From Salvia splendens (taxonomy: Eukaryota > Streptophyta > Magnoliopsida > Lamiales > Lamiaceae), in NCBI RefSeq assembly GCF_004379255.2, contig NC_056035.1, forward strand, positions 16,141,902-16,205,901: DNA of 64,000 bases. The letters run 5' to 3'. The translations under genes and the position numbers were made by a program. The notes beneath the pieces are model-generated. The model had not been told where the DNA came from, searched no databases, and saw nothing but the letters and a program-made list of their open reading frames with translations. Position 1 is the first letter of the stretch, and each line of letters opens with the position of its first letter. Positions 44,954 to 56,496 of this stretch are shown piece by piece.

Positions 44954-46498
44954 TGATTTTGTTTTGTCATCCACACACCTTACTCACTACCTTAGTGATC
45001 ATCAATGTCTCTATAATTAATATTATGTCTTCTTAAATAGGTATTTCTTGAAACCTGAGTTGAATCAATTTATATCACTTAATCATAGATGAATAGAGGC
45101 TAATATTTACCTTAACTTCTAATCGAGTCGGACTTTCAACTACAACGCAATAGTTACTTCCTGCAAAATGTGAGCTAAAAATCCCGTTGTTTGATTGGTC
45201 ATTTGAAATTTGAATGCACGAAGATGTTGCCCTATTTGTGCTATAGCCACTGCCATATTTGAGGAGAACTTCAATTTGAAAATCAAATAAAAACCCTCTA
45301 TATGAGGATTAATTTTCCCAAATTCTATATCATTTATTGAGTTATCCATAAAATTTCATCCAATTTGGAACTGGCATAGATATGGCAAAAAACTTATCTT
45401 AGTTGGGTATATTCTTTCGTCAAATTTTCAGTTCTTTTGTGTTTTTATTAATTTTTTTGTGTATTGTCTTCTTCGTTTGCTTTGCTATTTTGATTACAAA
45501 CCACTCGACGTTTTTTGATTGGGGAGGATATGAGTGAGGAACAACCCACCCCTACTAAAATCAAAACCTTATTATGACAGCTGCTGAAATTGAGTGTGGG
45601 GAAAGAGATATAATATGGAAAGTCCTACAAAATTCTACATTCTTGTGTGGATTTAATCAAAGATGGTGGTTTTGTCTCTAATTTATGTCATTCGTTTGTA
45701 TTTTTTTTTGTTAACCGAAGAGAGAAATAGTTTATATTAGGAAAAAAAATTAATTATTAATTTTAGTATGTTTTTTGTATAATATTTTTAAATTGTGATA
45801 ATTTTTTTCACATAAATGTAAAAACGATTGTGATATTGAACATGGAGTACTAGGATATTGGATATTACATATTTTTCCTACGCCTTGGAGTTTGACAATG
45901 ATAGTGATGGCCGTGTTTGTTTGACATAGATTATGTATTAGGAAAATAATCTAATTTTGAATTGTAAAATTCCTGTATTTTTTGAAAATGGGAAAATAAT
46001 ATAATTTCTAATTATTAAATTTCTATATTTGGTAAAATTATAAGAAAATAAGAAAAGGAAACTAATTCCTAAAATCAGGGAAAGTTAATGTAGAAATTTA
46101 AGGATTCTTTTTCCTCTTCTAAACCTAGATATTCTTTTTCCCGTAATTTGGAAAAGCGGTTTCTTCCACTACTCATCAAATATCTCATTTCTTCCACTAC
46201 TCCATAACTATTTTATTTCCGACAAATTTTATTAATTCTACTCAGCTATATAGACACGGGATTGATTATGTACAAATGAATTTTATTTCTGCTAAATTTT
46301 ATTAATTCTAATCATAGCCACGAGTTTGATTATGTAGAAATGAATATTTTATATTAAAAAAAAACCAATTATGCCCCCTTCAAACATTTGAAGATTATTT
46401 TGATTTAAGTGTGCTATTTTAGTTTTGTTTAGCTGATTATATAGATTATTTATTGTTCATTTTTATTATTTTAATTTTAATTGTAATGTAAAACAATA
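44954..46498. other. intergenic, nothing recognised
   Basis: AT-rich sequence without supported genes. A 69-codon minus-strand frame at 45140-45349 has coding-like composition (FKFQMTNQTTGFLAHILQEV) but matches no family I recognise and lacks context. Confidence 0.5.
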
Positions 46499-46595
46499 CT
46501 ACCTTCGTCCCACATTAAGTGTCATATTTAGTGTGGGCGCAGATTTTAAGAAATGTAAAGAAAAGTGAGTTGAATAAGTTAGTGGACTATGGGTT
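46499..46595. mobile_element. truncated Stowaway-like MITE end
   Basis: CTACCTTCGTCCCACATTAA followed by GTGTCATATTTAGTG and an AT-rich interior is a Stowaway-style left terminus. It is cut off by the microsatellite at 46596. Confidence 0.5.
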
Positions 46596-46604
46596 CCCCC
46601 CCCC

Positions 46605-46692
<88 letters not shown>
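46596..46692. repeat. compound self-complementary microsatellite
   Basis: A C run (10) is followed by (CA)n, (TA)n and (TG)n. The last three together are palindromic and could extrude a cruciform. Length is likely unstable and assembly uncertain. Confidence 0.95.
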
Positions 46693-47485
46693 ATCAAATA
46701 CAAATTCTCTATAATACAAGTTATACAAACTGATGTCAACGGAGTGTACAAATTCTGTCAACGGGGGGGCTGATGTCAACGTGTGTACAAATTATGTCAA
46801 CGGGGCAGATGTCAACATGGTGTACAAATTATGTCAACGGGAGTGTACAAATTCTAATTGTTCGATGTCAACGGAGTGTACAAACTGAGTGTACAAACTG
46901 ATGTCAACGGAGTGTACAAACTGAATGTACAAACTGATGTTAACGGGGGGCTGATGTCAACGGGGTGTACAAATTCTGTCAACGGGGGCAGATGTCAACG
47001 GGGTGTACAAATTATGTCAACGGGGGTGTACAAATTCTGATTGTTCGATGTCAACGGAGTGTACAAACTGATTGTTCGATGTCAACGGAGTGTACAAATT
47101 CTGATTATGTCAACGGGGGTGTACAAATTCTGATTGTTCGATGTCAACAGGGTATATATAGAGGTGTGATCAAATACAAACTCTCTATAATACAAACTAT
47201 ACAAACTGATGTCAACGGAGTGTACAAATTCTGTCAACGGGGGGCTGATGTCAACGGAGTGTACAAATTATGTCAACGGGGGCTGATGTCAACAGGGTGT
47301 ACAAATTCTGTCAACGGGGGTGTACAAATTCTGTCAACGGGGGTGTACAAATTCTGATTGTTCGATGTCAACGGAGTGTACAGATTTGTAGGAAATGTTG
47401 ACATTAGAAAAATATCTTATATTAACCGTTGATTAATTGTATTAAGTGAGTAGGATTAAAGTTTGTATAGTTTGTATTATACAAT
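46693..47485. repeat. GATGTCAACGG/GTGTACAAATT tandem repeat in incomplete TIR elements
   Basis: Short modules (GATGTCAACGGAGTGTACAA, ATTCTGTCAACGGGGG, CTGATTGTTCGATGTCAACG) are repeated many times in variable order. Two starts of the same element are visible (GTGTGATCAAATACAAATTC at about 46688 and GAGGTGTGATCAAATACAAA at 47161). Each is followed by the repeats, and the second ends GTTTGTATAGTTTGTATTAT at about 47481. Frames through it are by-products. Confidence 0.8.
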
Positions 47486-47510
47486 CATATATATATATAT
47501 ATAGAGAGAG

Positions 47511-47866
47511 AGGTGTGATCAAATACAAACCCTCTATAATACAAACTGATGTCAACGGGGGCTTAAGTCAACAGGGGCTTATGTCAACGGAGTGTACAAA
47601 TTCTGTCAACGAGGGGGAGGGGGGCTGATGTCAACGGAGTGTACAAATTCTGTCAACGGGGGCTGATGTCAACAGGGTGTACAAATTATGTCAACGGAGG
47701 TGTACAAATTCTGATTGTTCGATGTCAACGGAGTGTACAGATTTGTAGGAAATGTTGACATTAGAAAAATCTCTTATATTAACCGTTGATTAATTGTATT
47801 AAGTGAGTAGGATTAAAGTTTGTTTAGTTTGTATTATAGAGGGTTTTTAGTTTATCACACCCCTAT
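47511..47866. mobile_element. small TIR element with internal GATGTCAACGG repeats
   Basis: The left end AGGTGTGATCAAATACAAACCCTC and right end, reversed, AGGGGTGTGATAAACTAAAAACCC form a TIR of about 40 bp continuing into CTCTATAATACAAACT on both sides. Both ends are bordered by AT runs. The interior holds the same modules as the arrays to its left. It is a non-autonomous DNA element of uncertain superfamily; the TGATC-type ends resemble those of the MULE-like elements in this window. Confidence 0.65.
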
Positions 47867-47879
47867 ATAGATATATATA

Positions 47880-48324
47880 TATATAATCCCATTATTTAGA
47901 AATTTAGTCTTAAAGACCAAACTAGAAACTAAATTAGGGCCCTTAGATCTTGACTTTAATGGATGAGATTAAACCATGTCTCATGAATTTGTTACTTCAT
48001 TATATAAGCAATATACTTCAAATTAGAGGTATTTCGGTCAAATTACATCTAGGGTAAAAAAAAATCACCCATGCTTCTCCTCATTCACGCCGCTCCTCTT
48101 CTTTCTCATCTCTCCCACTCTTTTCTTCTTCAAATCAAAGAATAATTCTCCAAATCGAAGAATTCTTCTACTAATCGACGAATCTTCTTCAACAAAACGA
48201 CGAATCTTCTTCTACAAAGCGACGCTCAGCTTTTACTCCAAATCGACTCTCATTTCTACTGCAAATCGACACTCAAACGATGATTCTCTGCTAAAATCGA
48301 CGACTCCATAACTTCCTCATCAAA
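47880..48324 (+). other. probable left terminal region and 5' leader of a large FAR1-type MULE
   Basis: It starts in an AT run, then ATAATCCCATTATTTAGAAA ... AAATTAGGGCCCTTAGATCT, a sequence style found at plant MULE termini. A pyrimidine-rich leader follows with repeated TCTTCTTCAAATCGAAG/AATCGACGAATC motifs up to the ATG at 48325. The matching right terminus would lie beyond the window, so the terminus assignment is inferred. Confidence 0.45.
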
Positions 48325-51300
48325 ATGGTTGATACTCGAAAATCTTCGACGGAAAATTCTGACCGCCAGTTGCGTTCCGGCCGAACTTCTGGTGAAGGTA
48401 ATACAGCTTTGAAGCTTTTCAAAGATCTTACACTTAATTTACTTCATCTAATTCCTAACTTTGATTCTGATTTTTGTAAAAATAGCACAACAATATACTC
48501 GCAAGCATCCGACTAAATCAAAGACGGTCAAACAAGCAACTCACAAGCTCGATGCAGATCTTGGAAAAAAAATTCCAGATCCAGAAGGTAAAACCTAGGA
48601 TTTAAATTTGTAAAATGAAGTAACATACTCTAATTATGAACTACATATTTCCTGTATTGCATAGTTTTAGGATTTTTGGATTAATCTAAACTGCTGTGTT
48701 CTTTCGACATTAATATGAACTACATATTCTTTTTAATGAAGTAGTAAATTGATAAGATGAAGTAATAAATTATGATGATGAAGTAATATAAATGCTCTGT
48801 TTAAACAGTAGGGTTTATGACTGAAATGAAGTAATAAAACATTATAATGAAGTAAGTGACTCTAAAAATGAAGTAATAACACTTAATAATGAAGTAACAT
48901 AGTATTCTAAGTGAACAAAATGGATGATATGTTGTATATTAATTTTGTGTTTGTTATGTATATGTAAAACTTCCTCTCCAACTAGGAAGAATCCAAGTAG
49001 TTCTCCTCAAATGCCTGGTACCAAAGGTAAAAGTTAACTGCATATTAACTGAATTCAAGTGAAATACATATTCTATTTAGTGAAGTAATAAATTTGTAAA
49101 ATGAAGTAATAAAACATTATAATGAAGTAACAGACTCTAATTATGAACTACATATTTCCTGTATTGCATAGTTTTAGGATTTTTGGATTAATCTAAACTG
49201 CTGTGTTCTTTCGACATTAATATGAACTACATATTCTTTTTAATGAAGTAGTAAATTGATAAGATGAAATAATAAATTATGATGATGAAGTAATATAAAT
49301 GCTCTGTTTAAACAGTAGGGTTTATGACTGAAATGAAGTAATAAAACATTATAATGAAGTAAGTGACTCTAAAATTGAAGTAATAACAATTAATAATGAA
49401 GTAACATAGTATTCCAAGTGAACTAAGTGGATGATATGTTGTACATTAATTTCTGTGTTTGTTGTGTATAGGTAAAACTTCATCTGCACCCAAGAAGAAT
49501 GCAAGTAGTGCTCCTCAAGTCCCTACTGAAATCCCTGCTACCAAAAGTAAAAAATGAATTTATATTTAATGTGCACTTAATGAAGTAACATAGTATTCCA
49601 AGTGAACTATCTATGATTGTGGATGATATGTTGTATATTAATTTGTGTGTTTGTTATGTATAGGTAAAACTTCCTCTGCACCCAAGAAGAATGCAAGTAG
49701 TGCTCCTTAAGTCCCTACTGAAATCCCTGCTACCAATGGTAAAAAATGAATTTATATTTAATGTGCACTTAATGAAGTAACATAGTATTCCAAGTGAACT
49801 ATCCATGATTGTGGATGATATGTTGTGCATTAATTTTTTGTGTTTGTTATGTATAGGTTATAACTTCCTCTGCACCCAAGAAGAATGCAAGTAGTGCTCC
49901 TGAAATCCCTCACAAAAGGTAAAAAAGTCTCCTTAAAGCATAGATGCATGAAATATTGAATTGATATGATTAAGTTAACTGCATATTAACTGAATTCAAA
50001 TGAACTACATATTCTATTTAGTGAAGTAATAAATTTGTAAAATGAATTAATGAAACATTATAATGAAGTAACAGACTCTAATTATGAACTACTTATTTAC
50101 TGTGTTGTGTGGGTTTAGGGTATTAGGATTGAACTTGACTTCTGTATTGTTTGCACATACAAATGAACTACATATTCTTTTCAATGAAGTAGTAAATTGA
50201 TAAGATGAAGTAATAAATTATGATGATGAAGTAATATAAAATGCTCTGTTTAAACAGTAGGGTTTATGACTGAAATGAAGTAATAAAACATTATATTGAA
50301 GTAACAGACTCTAAAAATGAAGTAATAACACTTAATAATGAAGTAACATAGTATTCCAAGTGAACTATCTATAATTGTGGACGATATGTTGTATATTAAT
50401 TATGTGTTTGTTATGTATAGGTAAAACTTCCTCTCCAACTAGGAAGAATGCAAGTAGTTCTGAAATCCCTACTGGAAAACCTGTTACCAAAGGTAAAAAA
50501 TGAAATTAAAGCATAGATGAATGAAGTATTGAATTCATATGATTAAGTTAACTGTGTATTAACTAACAAACCTCATATATAGGTAAAACTTCCTCTCAAA
50601 AGAAGATGAATGCAAGTAGTTCTGAAATCCCCACTGAAATCCCTGCTAAGAAAGGTAAAAAATGAAATTAAAGCATAGATGAAGTAAGATCGGTAAAAAA
50701 TGAAATTAAAGCATAGATGAAGTATTGAATTCATATTGAATTCATATGATTAAGTAAGATCGGTAAAAAATGAAATTAAAGCATAGATGAAGTAAGAAAG
50801 GTAAAAAATGAAATTAAAGCATAGATGAAGTATTGAATTCATATTGAATTCATATGATTAAGTAAGATCTTGATCATTATCTAATTTTTAATGTGTTGTA
50901 TTTTTTTATGTAGCAAAAGGTTCATCTGTATAGAAATTGGATGCAGCTCAAGGGACCAAAAATTCTATTCCGGAAGATAGAAAGTGAAGTCTAAGCTATT
51001 TTTATTTTGAAATATTGAATTGACATGGTGTAGTTAACTAGTATGTATTAAGTAATGAAATCTAATACCTATTATATGAAGTATATATAACTGTAGCTCA
51101 TATAAATGCATATAACTGTGTACATAGCTAAAAAGTGAAGTATAACCTAGATAAAAAGTGAAGTTAACTGGTATGTAAATTGATAGTAATGAAGTTAATG
51201 CCCTACTATGTAAACTATGAAGTAGTAAATTGATAAAATGAAGTAAAAAAACATGATGATGAAGTAACAGACTCTAATTATGAACTACCTATTTACTGTG

Positions 51301-52308
51301 TTGTATGGGTTTAGGGTTTTAGAATTGAACTTGACTGCTGTGTTGTTTGTACATACAAATGAACTATATATTCTTTTTAATGAAGTAGTAAATTGATAAG
51401 ATGAAGTAATGTAAATAACCTGTTTTCATATAACCTAGTTACTGTGCTTAGACCTTGACCATTATCTAATTTTTGATGTGTTGTATTTTTTATATAGTCA
51501 AAAGTTCATCTAAACAGAAATTGGATGCAGCTAAAGGCTCCAAAAGTTATGTTCTAGAATGTAAAAAGTGAAGTTCAAGTTATTTTTGTTTTGAAATATT
51601 GAATTGACATGGTGTAGTCAACTAGTATGTATTAAGTAATGAAATCTAATACCTATTATATTAAGTATCTATAATTGTAGCTCATATAAATGCATATAAC
51701 TGTGCACACAACTAAAATGTGAAGTTAACTAGTATGTAAATATATAGTAATGAAGTTTCATGCCCTACTGTGAAAACCTATGAAGTAGTAAATTGATAAA
51801 ATGAAGTAATAAAACATGATAATGAAGTAACAGGCTCTAATTATGAACTACCTATTTACTGTGTTGTATGGGTTTAGGGTTTTAGGATTGAACTTGACTG
51901 CTGTATTGTTTGCACATACAAATGAACTACATATTCTTTTTAATGAAGTAGTAAATTGATAAGATGAAGTAATGGAAATAACCTGTTTTCATATAACCTA
52001 GTTACTGTGCTTAGACCTTGACCGTTGTCTAATTTTTAATGTGTTGTATGTTTTATATATCCAAAGGTTCATCTCTATCGAAATTGGATGCAGCTAAAGG
52101 CCTTAAAAATTATGTTCTGGAAGGTAAAAAGTGAATTCTAAGCTATTTTTTAGCTTGAGGGCTAAATATTGTTCGGCGCTGATGTTAGCCGAAAACAGCC
52201 ACGAAAGCTTCAACAACAAAATTGTTACAACAACATATTACGAAGAGGAAAGCAAACACATTGAAATTGATGTTGAGAAAATAATTGCAACATATTTAAA
52301 GAAGAAAT
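48325..52308 (+). pseudogene. MULE-borne accessory gene with about nine tandemly duplicated exons
   Basis: Exon 1 (48325-48397) encodes MVDTRKSSTENSDRQLRSGR; exon 2 (48486-48587) AQQYTRKHPTKSKTVKQATH. Both end in phase 1. Then come repeated phase-1 modules encoding versions of GKTSSAPKKNASSAPQVPTE: 48963-49026, 49472-49546, 49664-49738, 49857-49918, 50421-50492, 50583-50654. Three diverged ones (KGSS..KLDAAKG) follow at 50914-50986, 51498-51569 and about 52065-52124. A last exon near 52191-52308 ends IDVEKIIATYLKKK-stop. The predicted product is lysine/serine-rich and disordered. The copy is decayed: the acceptor AG is lost at 48963, TAA occurs in the 49664 exon, a 2-bp insertion in the 49857 exon and TAG in the 50914 exon. 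No family is recognised. It converges on the transposase gene. Confidence 0.6.
50655..50870 (+). repeat. short tandem duplication in an intron of the accessory gene
   Basis: The unit GTAAAAAATGAAATTAAAGC, continuing ATAGATGAAGTA, is repeated about four times, partly with TTGAATTCATATGATTAAGT between copies. It includes the splice donor GTAAAA each time. Confidence 0.8.
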
Positions 52309-53041
52309 GATCATTTTAGTAGATCAAATTTTGTATTCGACATACATCTGTTATGAGCATTGAATAAAGTACCACGCTTTCTAATGTTGTTCATTATTAG
52401 CCTATACTACTGCATTTGGTAACAGATTTAGTTCATTTTAGAAATCTTAGTCCATTTCAAAGATCTATTGACAAATGGAAAATATTTCATATAAAGTAAG
52501 ATTAATAATCTACTCCTACAATATATTTTGTCTATTTTCTTTATGCTTGCAAAAAGTCTAAACAAATTCAAAATGTAAATGAAGTAAGAAACTACATGAT
52601 TGAAGTACAGAAGTAAGGGAATGAAGAACATACTTATCTGAATGAAGTAAATTTGGAACAGAACTACTTGAACTAAATAGAACAACCAGCCTCAACATCG
52701 GATTTCCCTCTTTAAATGTTGTTCAATATTAGCCTGTAATACTGCATTGGGTACCATATTTATGTCATTTCAGAGATCTTAGTTCATTTTTGAGATCTAT
52801 TGATTATTGATAAGTGAATGACAAATGAAAAATATATCAAAGTAAGACTAAGAAAAACATTATAATAAAGAAAAAAATAAACCATTATAAAAACACTTCA
52901 GTATATTCTCTTTAAGCTTACAAAAAGTTTTAACAAATTCAAATTTAAAATGTAAATGAAGTAAGAAATTACAGGACTGAAGTACAGAAGTAAGAGAATG
53001 AAGAACAGAAATATCCGAATGAAGTAATAAAACAATCAGCT
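52309..53041. repeat. convergent intergenic region with a duplicated segment of about 320 bp
   Basis: The segment 52390-52700 is repeated, diverged, at about 52725-53050 (shared: ATGTTGTTCA, TATTAGCCT, ACTGCATT, AGATCTATTGA, AAATGAAGTAAGAA, CTGAATGAAGTAA). The duplicate includes the extreme 3' end of the transposase frame. Many TGAAGTAA motifs are present. No other gene is seen. Confidence 0.65.
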
Positions 53042-53450
53042 TCAACATTGGTTTCTCCTCTTTTTCTTGTTCTTCTCCTCCTGTAGCTTGTCACAATTTC
53101 TTGAATCATGCTGACCAACCTCGCCACATTTTCCACATTTCCGACCATGCTTGGACATCTCTCTCATTTCCTTCTCAAGCCAGGAAAGACGTCGACCGGA
53201 ACCTTTGGTTTTGAAGACATCTGGCGGATGAACATCTATTTGACTAGGGACATGTGATCCATAAAACTTCTCAATCATTAGTCTCTTTTCACTAATTGAC
53301 AACACATTTCTCTCACCAAGTACTTCTTTTCTCCCTTCAGCCATAATTTGTCTAAATGCTCGAATTTTATCACCATCTCCTTCAATAAGCCGTGCAATAT
53401 CATAAAAATCTCCATGCATATCCCTATACTCCCGCTTCGTCTCATCCACA
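53042..53450 (-). pseudogene. C-terminal part of a FAR1-type MULE transposase
   Basis: The frame gives DETKREYRDMHGDFYDIARL, then EGRKEVLGERNVLSISEKRL, and a CCHC zinc knuckle CGKCGEVGQHDSRNC before a lysine-rich end (EEKNKKKRRNQC). It is the direct continuation of the frame broken at 61586: joined at the ACAAT duplication, the two pieces are in phase, so the chromovirus inserted into a transposase exon. The zinc knuckle after the SWIM region is a known arrangement in FAR1/MULE proteins. Confidence 0.8.
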
Positions 53451-53455
53451 ACAAT

Positions 53456-56400
53456 TGTAACGACCCGCTAAATTGATATTATTAGAAACAATATTATTAG
53501 CTTGAATACCTATATAAGTAACTTTTATACGATTAAATCCGAGCTACGATAGATTATCGTTGTTGTTTGTTTTGACGATAGGCAAGTGAATAAAACATGC
53601 AAATATATAATATATCTATATGAATATAAAAAAAATATATAAATAAATAAATAAGATCCCAAAAATCAAAAATTTTAATGTCCGATACATACGATAAAAG
53701 TCCAACAAAAATTTAAATTAATACATCTTTCGTTCTAAAGAAAATCGGGTAAATCAACAAGAGTAGCTCCGAACTGGAATTGGATTTTCCTGCACCAAAT
53801 CAAACAAATAAACAAATAAAATTTTCTTTCCAAATGAATAATCGAATGCAATAAATCTGATGCAGATCATTTAAGATAGATATTCTAACATATCATTTAT
53901 TACAGCATTAAATGTTAGCAGAGAATGCATTAAATGTTCTACAAAAGGAGAATGATTAAGGGGAAGAATGTTGGCAACTTGTTGCCAACAAACTTGCTGC
54001 CAACGTCTCATGCAGTTTTTTTTATATATACACATGTATAACAATCATTTTCTTCACCCCACATCACTATTAAACCCCAACTTCTTCCACATAGCAACAA
54101 CTTGCAAAAACTTTCAGGAGATATCAGACATAACAGTGTGTGTTCCAGATTCAGTCATACCAAACACTTTTTACTTTCTACCTACTAAGGTAATATGTAA
54201 CTTTCTTAACTTTTAATACAAATACATACATCCATGAAACATAAGACTTTTTAATGATGCATTAGACAACACCAAAAGCATGTGACTCTTATAACAATTA
54301 TATGTAGATCTCTGAAATAAATATAGGAACTTATCTTAAATCAATCTGTAAATCTGCCGCGAGGAACTTCCGGCAGAGAGCTCGGCACTCCGTCGCCGAC
54401 GGTGACAGCCCACGCTCCAAAAATTCGTCACTATTTTCGTTCTTTAGAATCTAAAATTTTGAATTTACAAGGTTACAACATCAAAAATATAATCTTTATA
54501 AACCACAAATGAAAAGAAAGGAAGTGGATGAACAAAAACAATCACCCTACCTGTCGGGAGTCGGCGTCGGCGGGTGGGGGAGATCTGGAGATGACGGTGG
54601 CGTATGTGCTGCGCACGGTGGTGGCGGTGCGTCGTCGCACTCGCTGCGGGGCGGCGGATGGTGGAGTAGTCCGTGAGAGAGGGAGAAGCGGTCACCGAGA
54701 GAGAGGGCTGAGGCGGTGCGTAGCAGCGGTGATCGGTGATGGCGGCGAATATCGAGAGAGAGAGGTGGAGGGGCGACGGCGACGGCGCTGGAGGGCGACT
54801 GGTCGACGGGAATTTCGAATTAGGGGAGGGATTTCCCTATTTTGTGTAATTGGGGAAGAAGGGGGTTTATAGTGATTGAGAGAGACGATAAGTTAATCTT
54901 AGATTTGGGCTTATTCATTGGGCTAGTTCTTTTATTTACTTGGGCCAAGGGAGTGAGGAAATTAAGATGAGCCCAGTTCTTTTAAAATCATAATGGCTGT
55001 TTTAATTGGAGGGAGGCCCAATTTTCGGATTTAGTTATTGTGGGTTAAAAATGGGAGAGAGACTCGGCCCAGTTTCGAAAATGGTATCTTTTGGGAGCAA
55101 ATCTAATATTAAATTTTAGCCTTAGTTTTAGAATAAGATTTAATTAATGATTATATTAATTATTTTTTTTAATGATTTCTTCCAATGATGTAACTAACCT
55201 AACATAATTGAGCTTGGGACTTATTTTAGAGTTTTGCGTAAAATTGTAGTAGTGAATGGAATGCCACTTAATCGGAGCCGAAATAGCAAACGAACTAGTA
55301 ATAAGTAATGTAAGTTCAAATAATGTAAGTTTAGAAATTTCGTAGTAGTAGTAATAATAATATTAATAAAGAAGTGCTATTAATTAAATTTCCCAATTTA
55401 ATTAATATGCAAGTTTCTAAAATTTTCTAACGGAGAGCAAATGATAAAAGAAATAAAGTAGGGGCATGCATTCCTATAAGTATGTGAATTTCTCGAGTCT
55501 TATTAGTACGTTGTTTATTTTCAAAAAGGTTATCTCCTCAAATAAGGTCGGAGTAAGAAATTCAAGTTAAGGAAACTAAGCGATCAAGGTGAGCTTTCCT
55601 ATACTAAAAAAATACAAATCGTATTTTATGAAAACACGAACACATGTTCGTGATTCTTACAGATGTTGTCTTGCCATAAATGTTTTTGTATGATGCCTAT
55701 CTATTTGGCTAAGGCCAAAGGAATTATGAATGATGATATAAGTCGAATTCGGGTCCCAGTGAGGGTGGTGTCCCCGCTCGGACTAGTGTACACAAGCTAC
55801 CTCTGATATGTTGGGCAGAGCAGGTGACCGAGGAAGGTGGCCACCTTCCCGGCACAAGGATACCTCTGACATGATGGGCAGAGAAGGTGACCGTGCGAGA
55901 ACACCATCTCGACGGCACAATGTGATCAGATATGGCTAAGTACAGGAAAAAGGGATTGCAGTCCAATATGAATATTTTTAGTAAGCTCGGGCCTTTTCAA
56001 TAAACCCCCGAGTGTTACTGTGATGATGGCTTGACAATATTTTCAAATGTATATGTGTAATTTTCGACAATGTGTTCACTGAGTACTTTTTGTACTCAGC
56101 CATGCATATATTTCTAAATGTGCAGGTTGAGCAGCGAAGTGGTGGAGGAAGTGCTATTGAGACAAGACATTTAATTCAGTCAGATCTTGACTCTCGGAGG
56201 TTCATGTCTTCATACATGGAACCGCGTTCATTTGCTTCCGTTGTACATCTTAAAAGACTCAGGTCTATTTTGTTCAAAACTCTGATATTTTGAAATTTTT
56301 TACAAATAATTACTCGAGTCTTCATGATCGAGTATCTTTCTTCTATGTATCAGCACTTAATTAGTCATGTCTCGCAACCAATATTTGATTTTATTTCCTT

Positions 56401-56481
56401 TATTTCTTTCCCGCTTCTTATACCCCCGCCCCTAGCCGCGATCAACCGTGTTTTCTATCCTTAGAAAATGCGGTCGTGACA
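53456..56481 (+). repeat. 5' LTR of the chromovirus
   Basis: 3026 bp. A CpG-rich tract (54540-54830) with GAGAGAG runs lies in the first half. Diverged tandem units with TACCTCTGAYATG and GGGCAGAG..AGGTGACCG occur at 55740-55930. Open frames in both strands of the CpG-rich tract also occur in the other LTR and show no known domain. Confidence 0.9.
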
Positions 56482-56484
56482 GAG

Positions 56485-56496
56485 TGGTATCAGAGC
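56485..56496 (+). other. primer-binding site, initiator tRNA-Met
   Basis: TGGTATCAGAGC begins 4 bases after the LTR. It is the usual plant retrotransposon primer site complementary to initiator methionine tRNA. Confidence 0.9.

Noticed and set aside
54465..54872. GC-rich open frames on both strands (repeated at 60585-60989)
   Set aside because: They lie in the chromovirus LTR, occur in both LTRs, and are arginine/glycine-rich artefacts of CpG-rich sequence.
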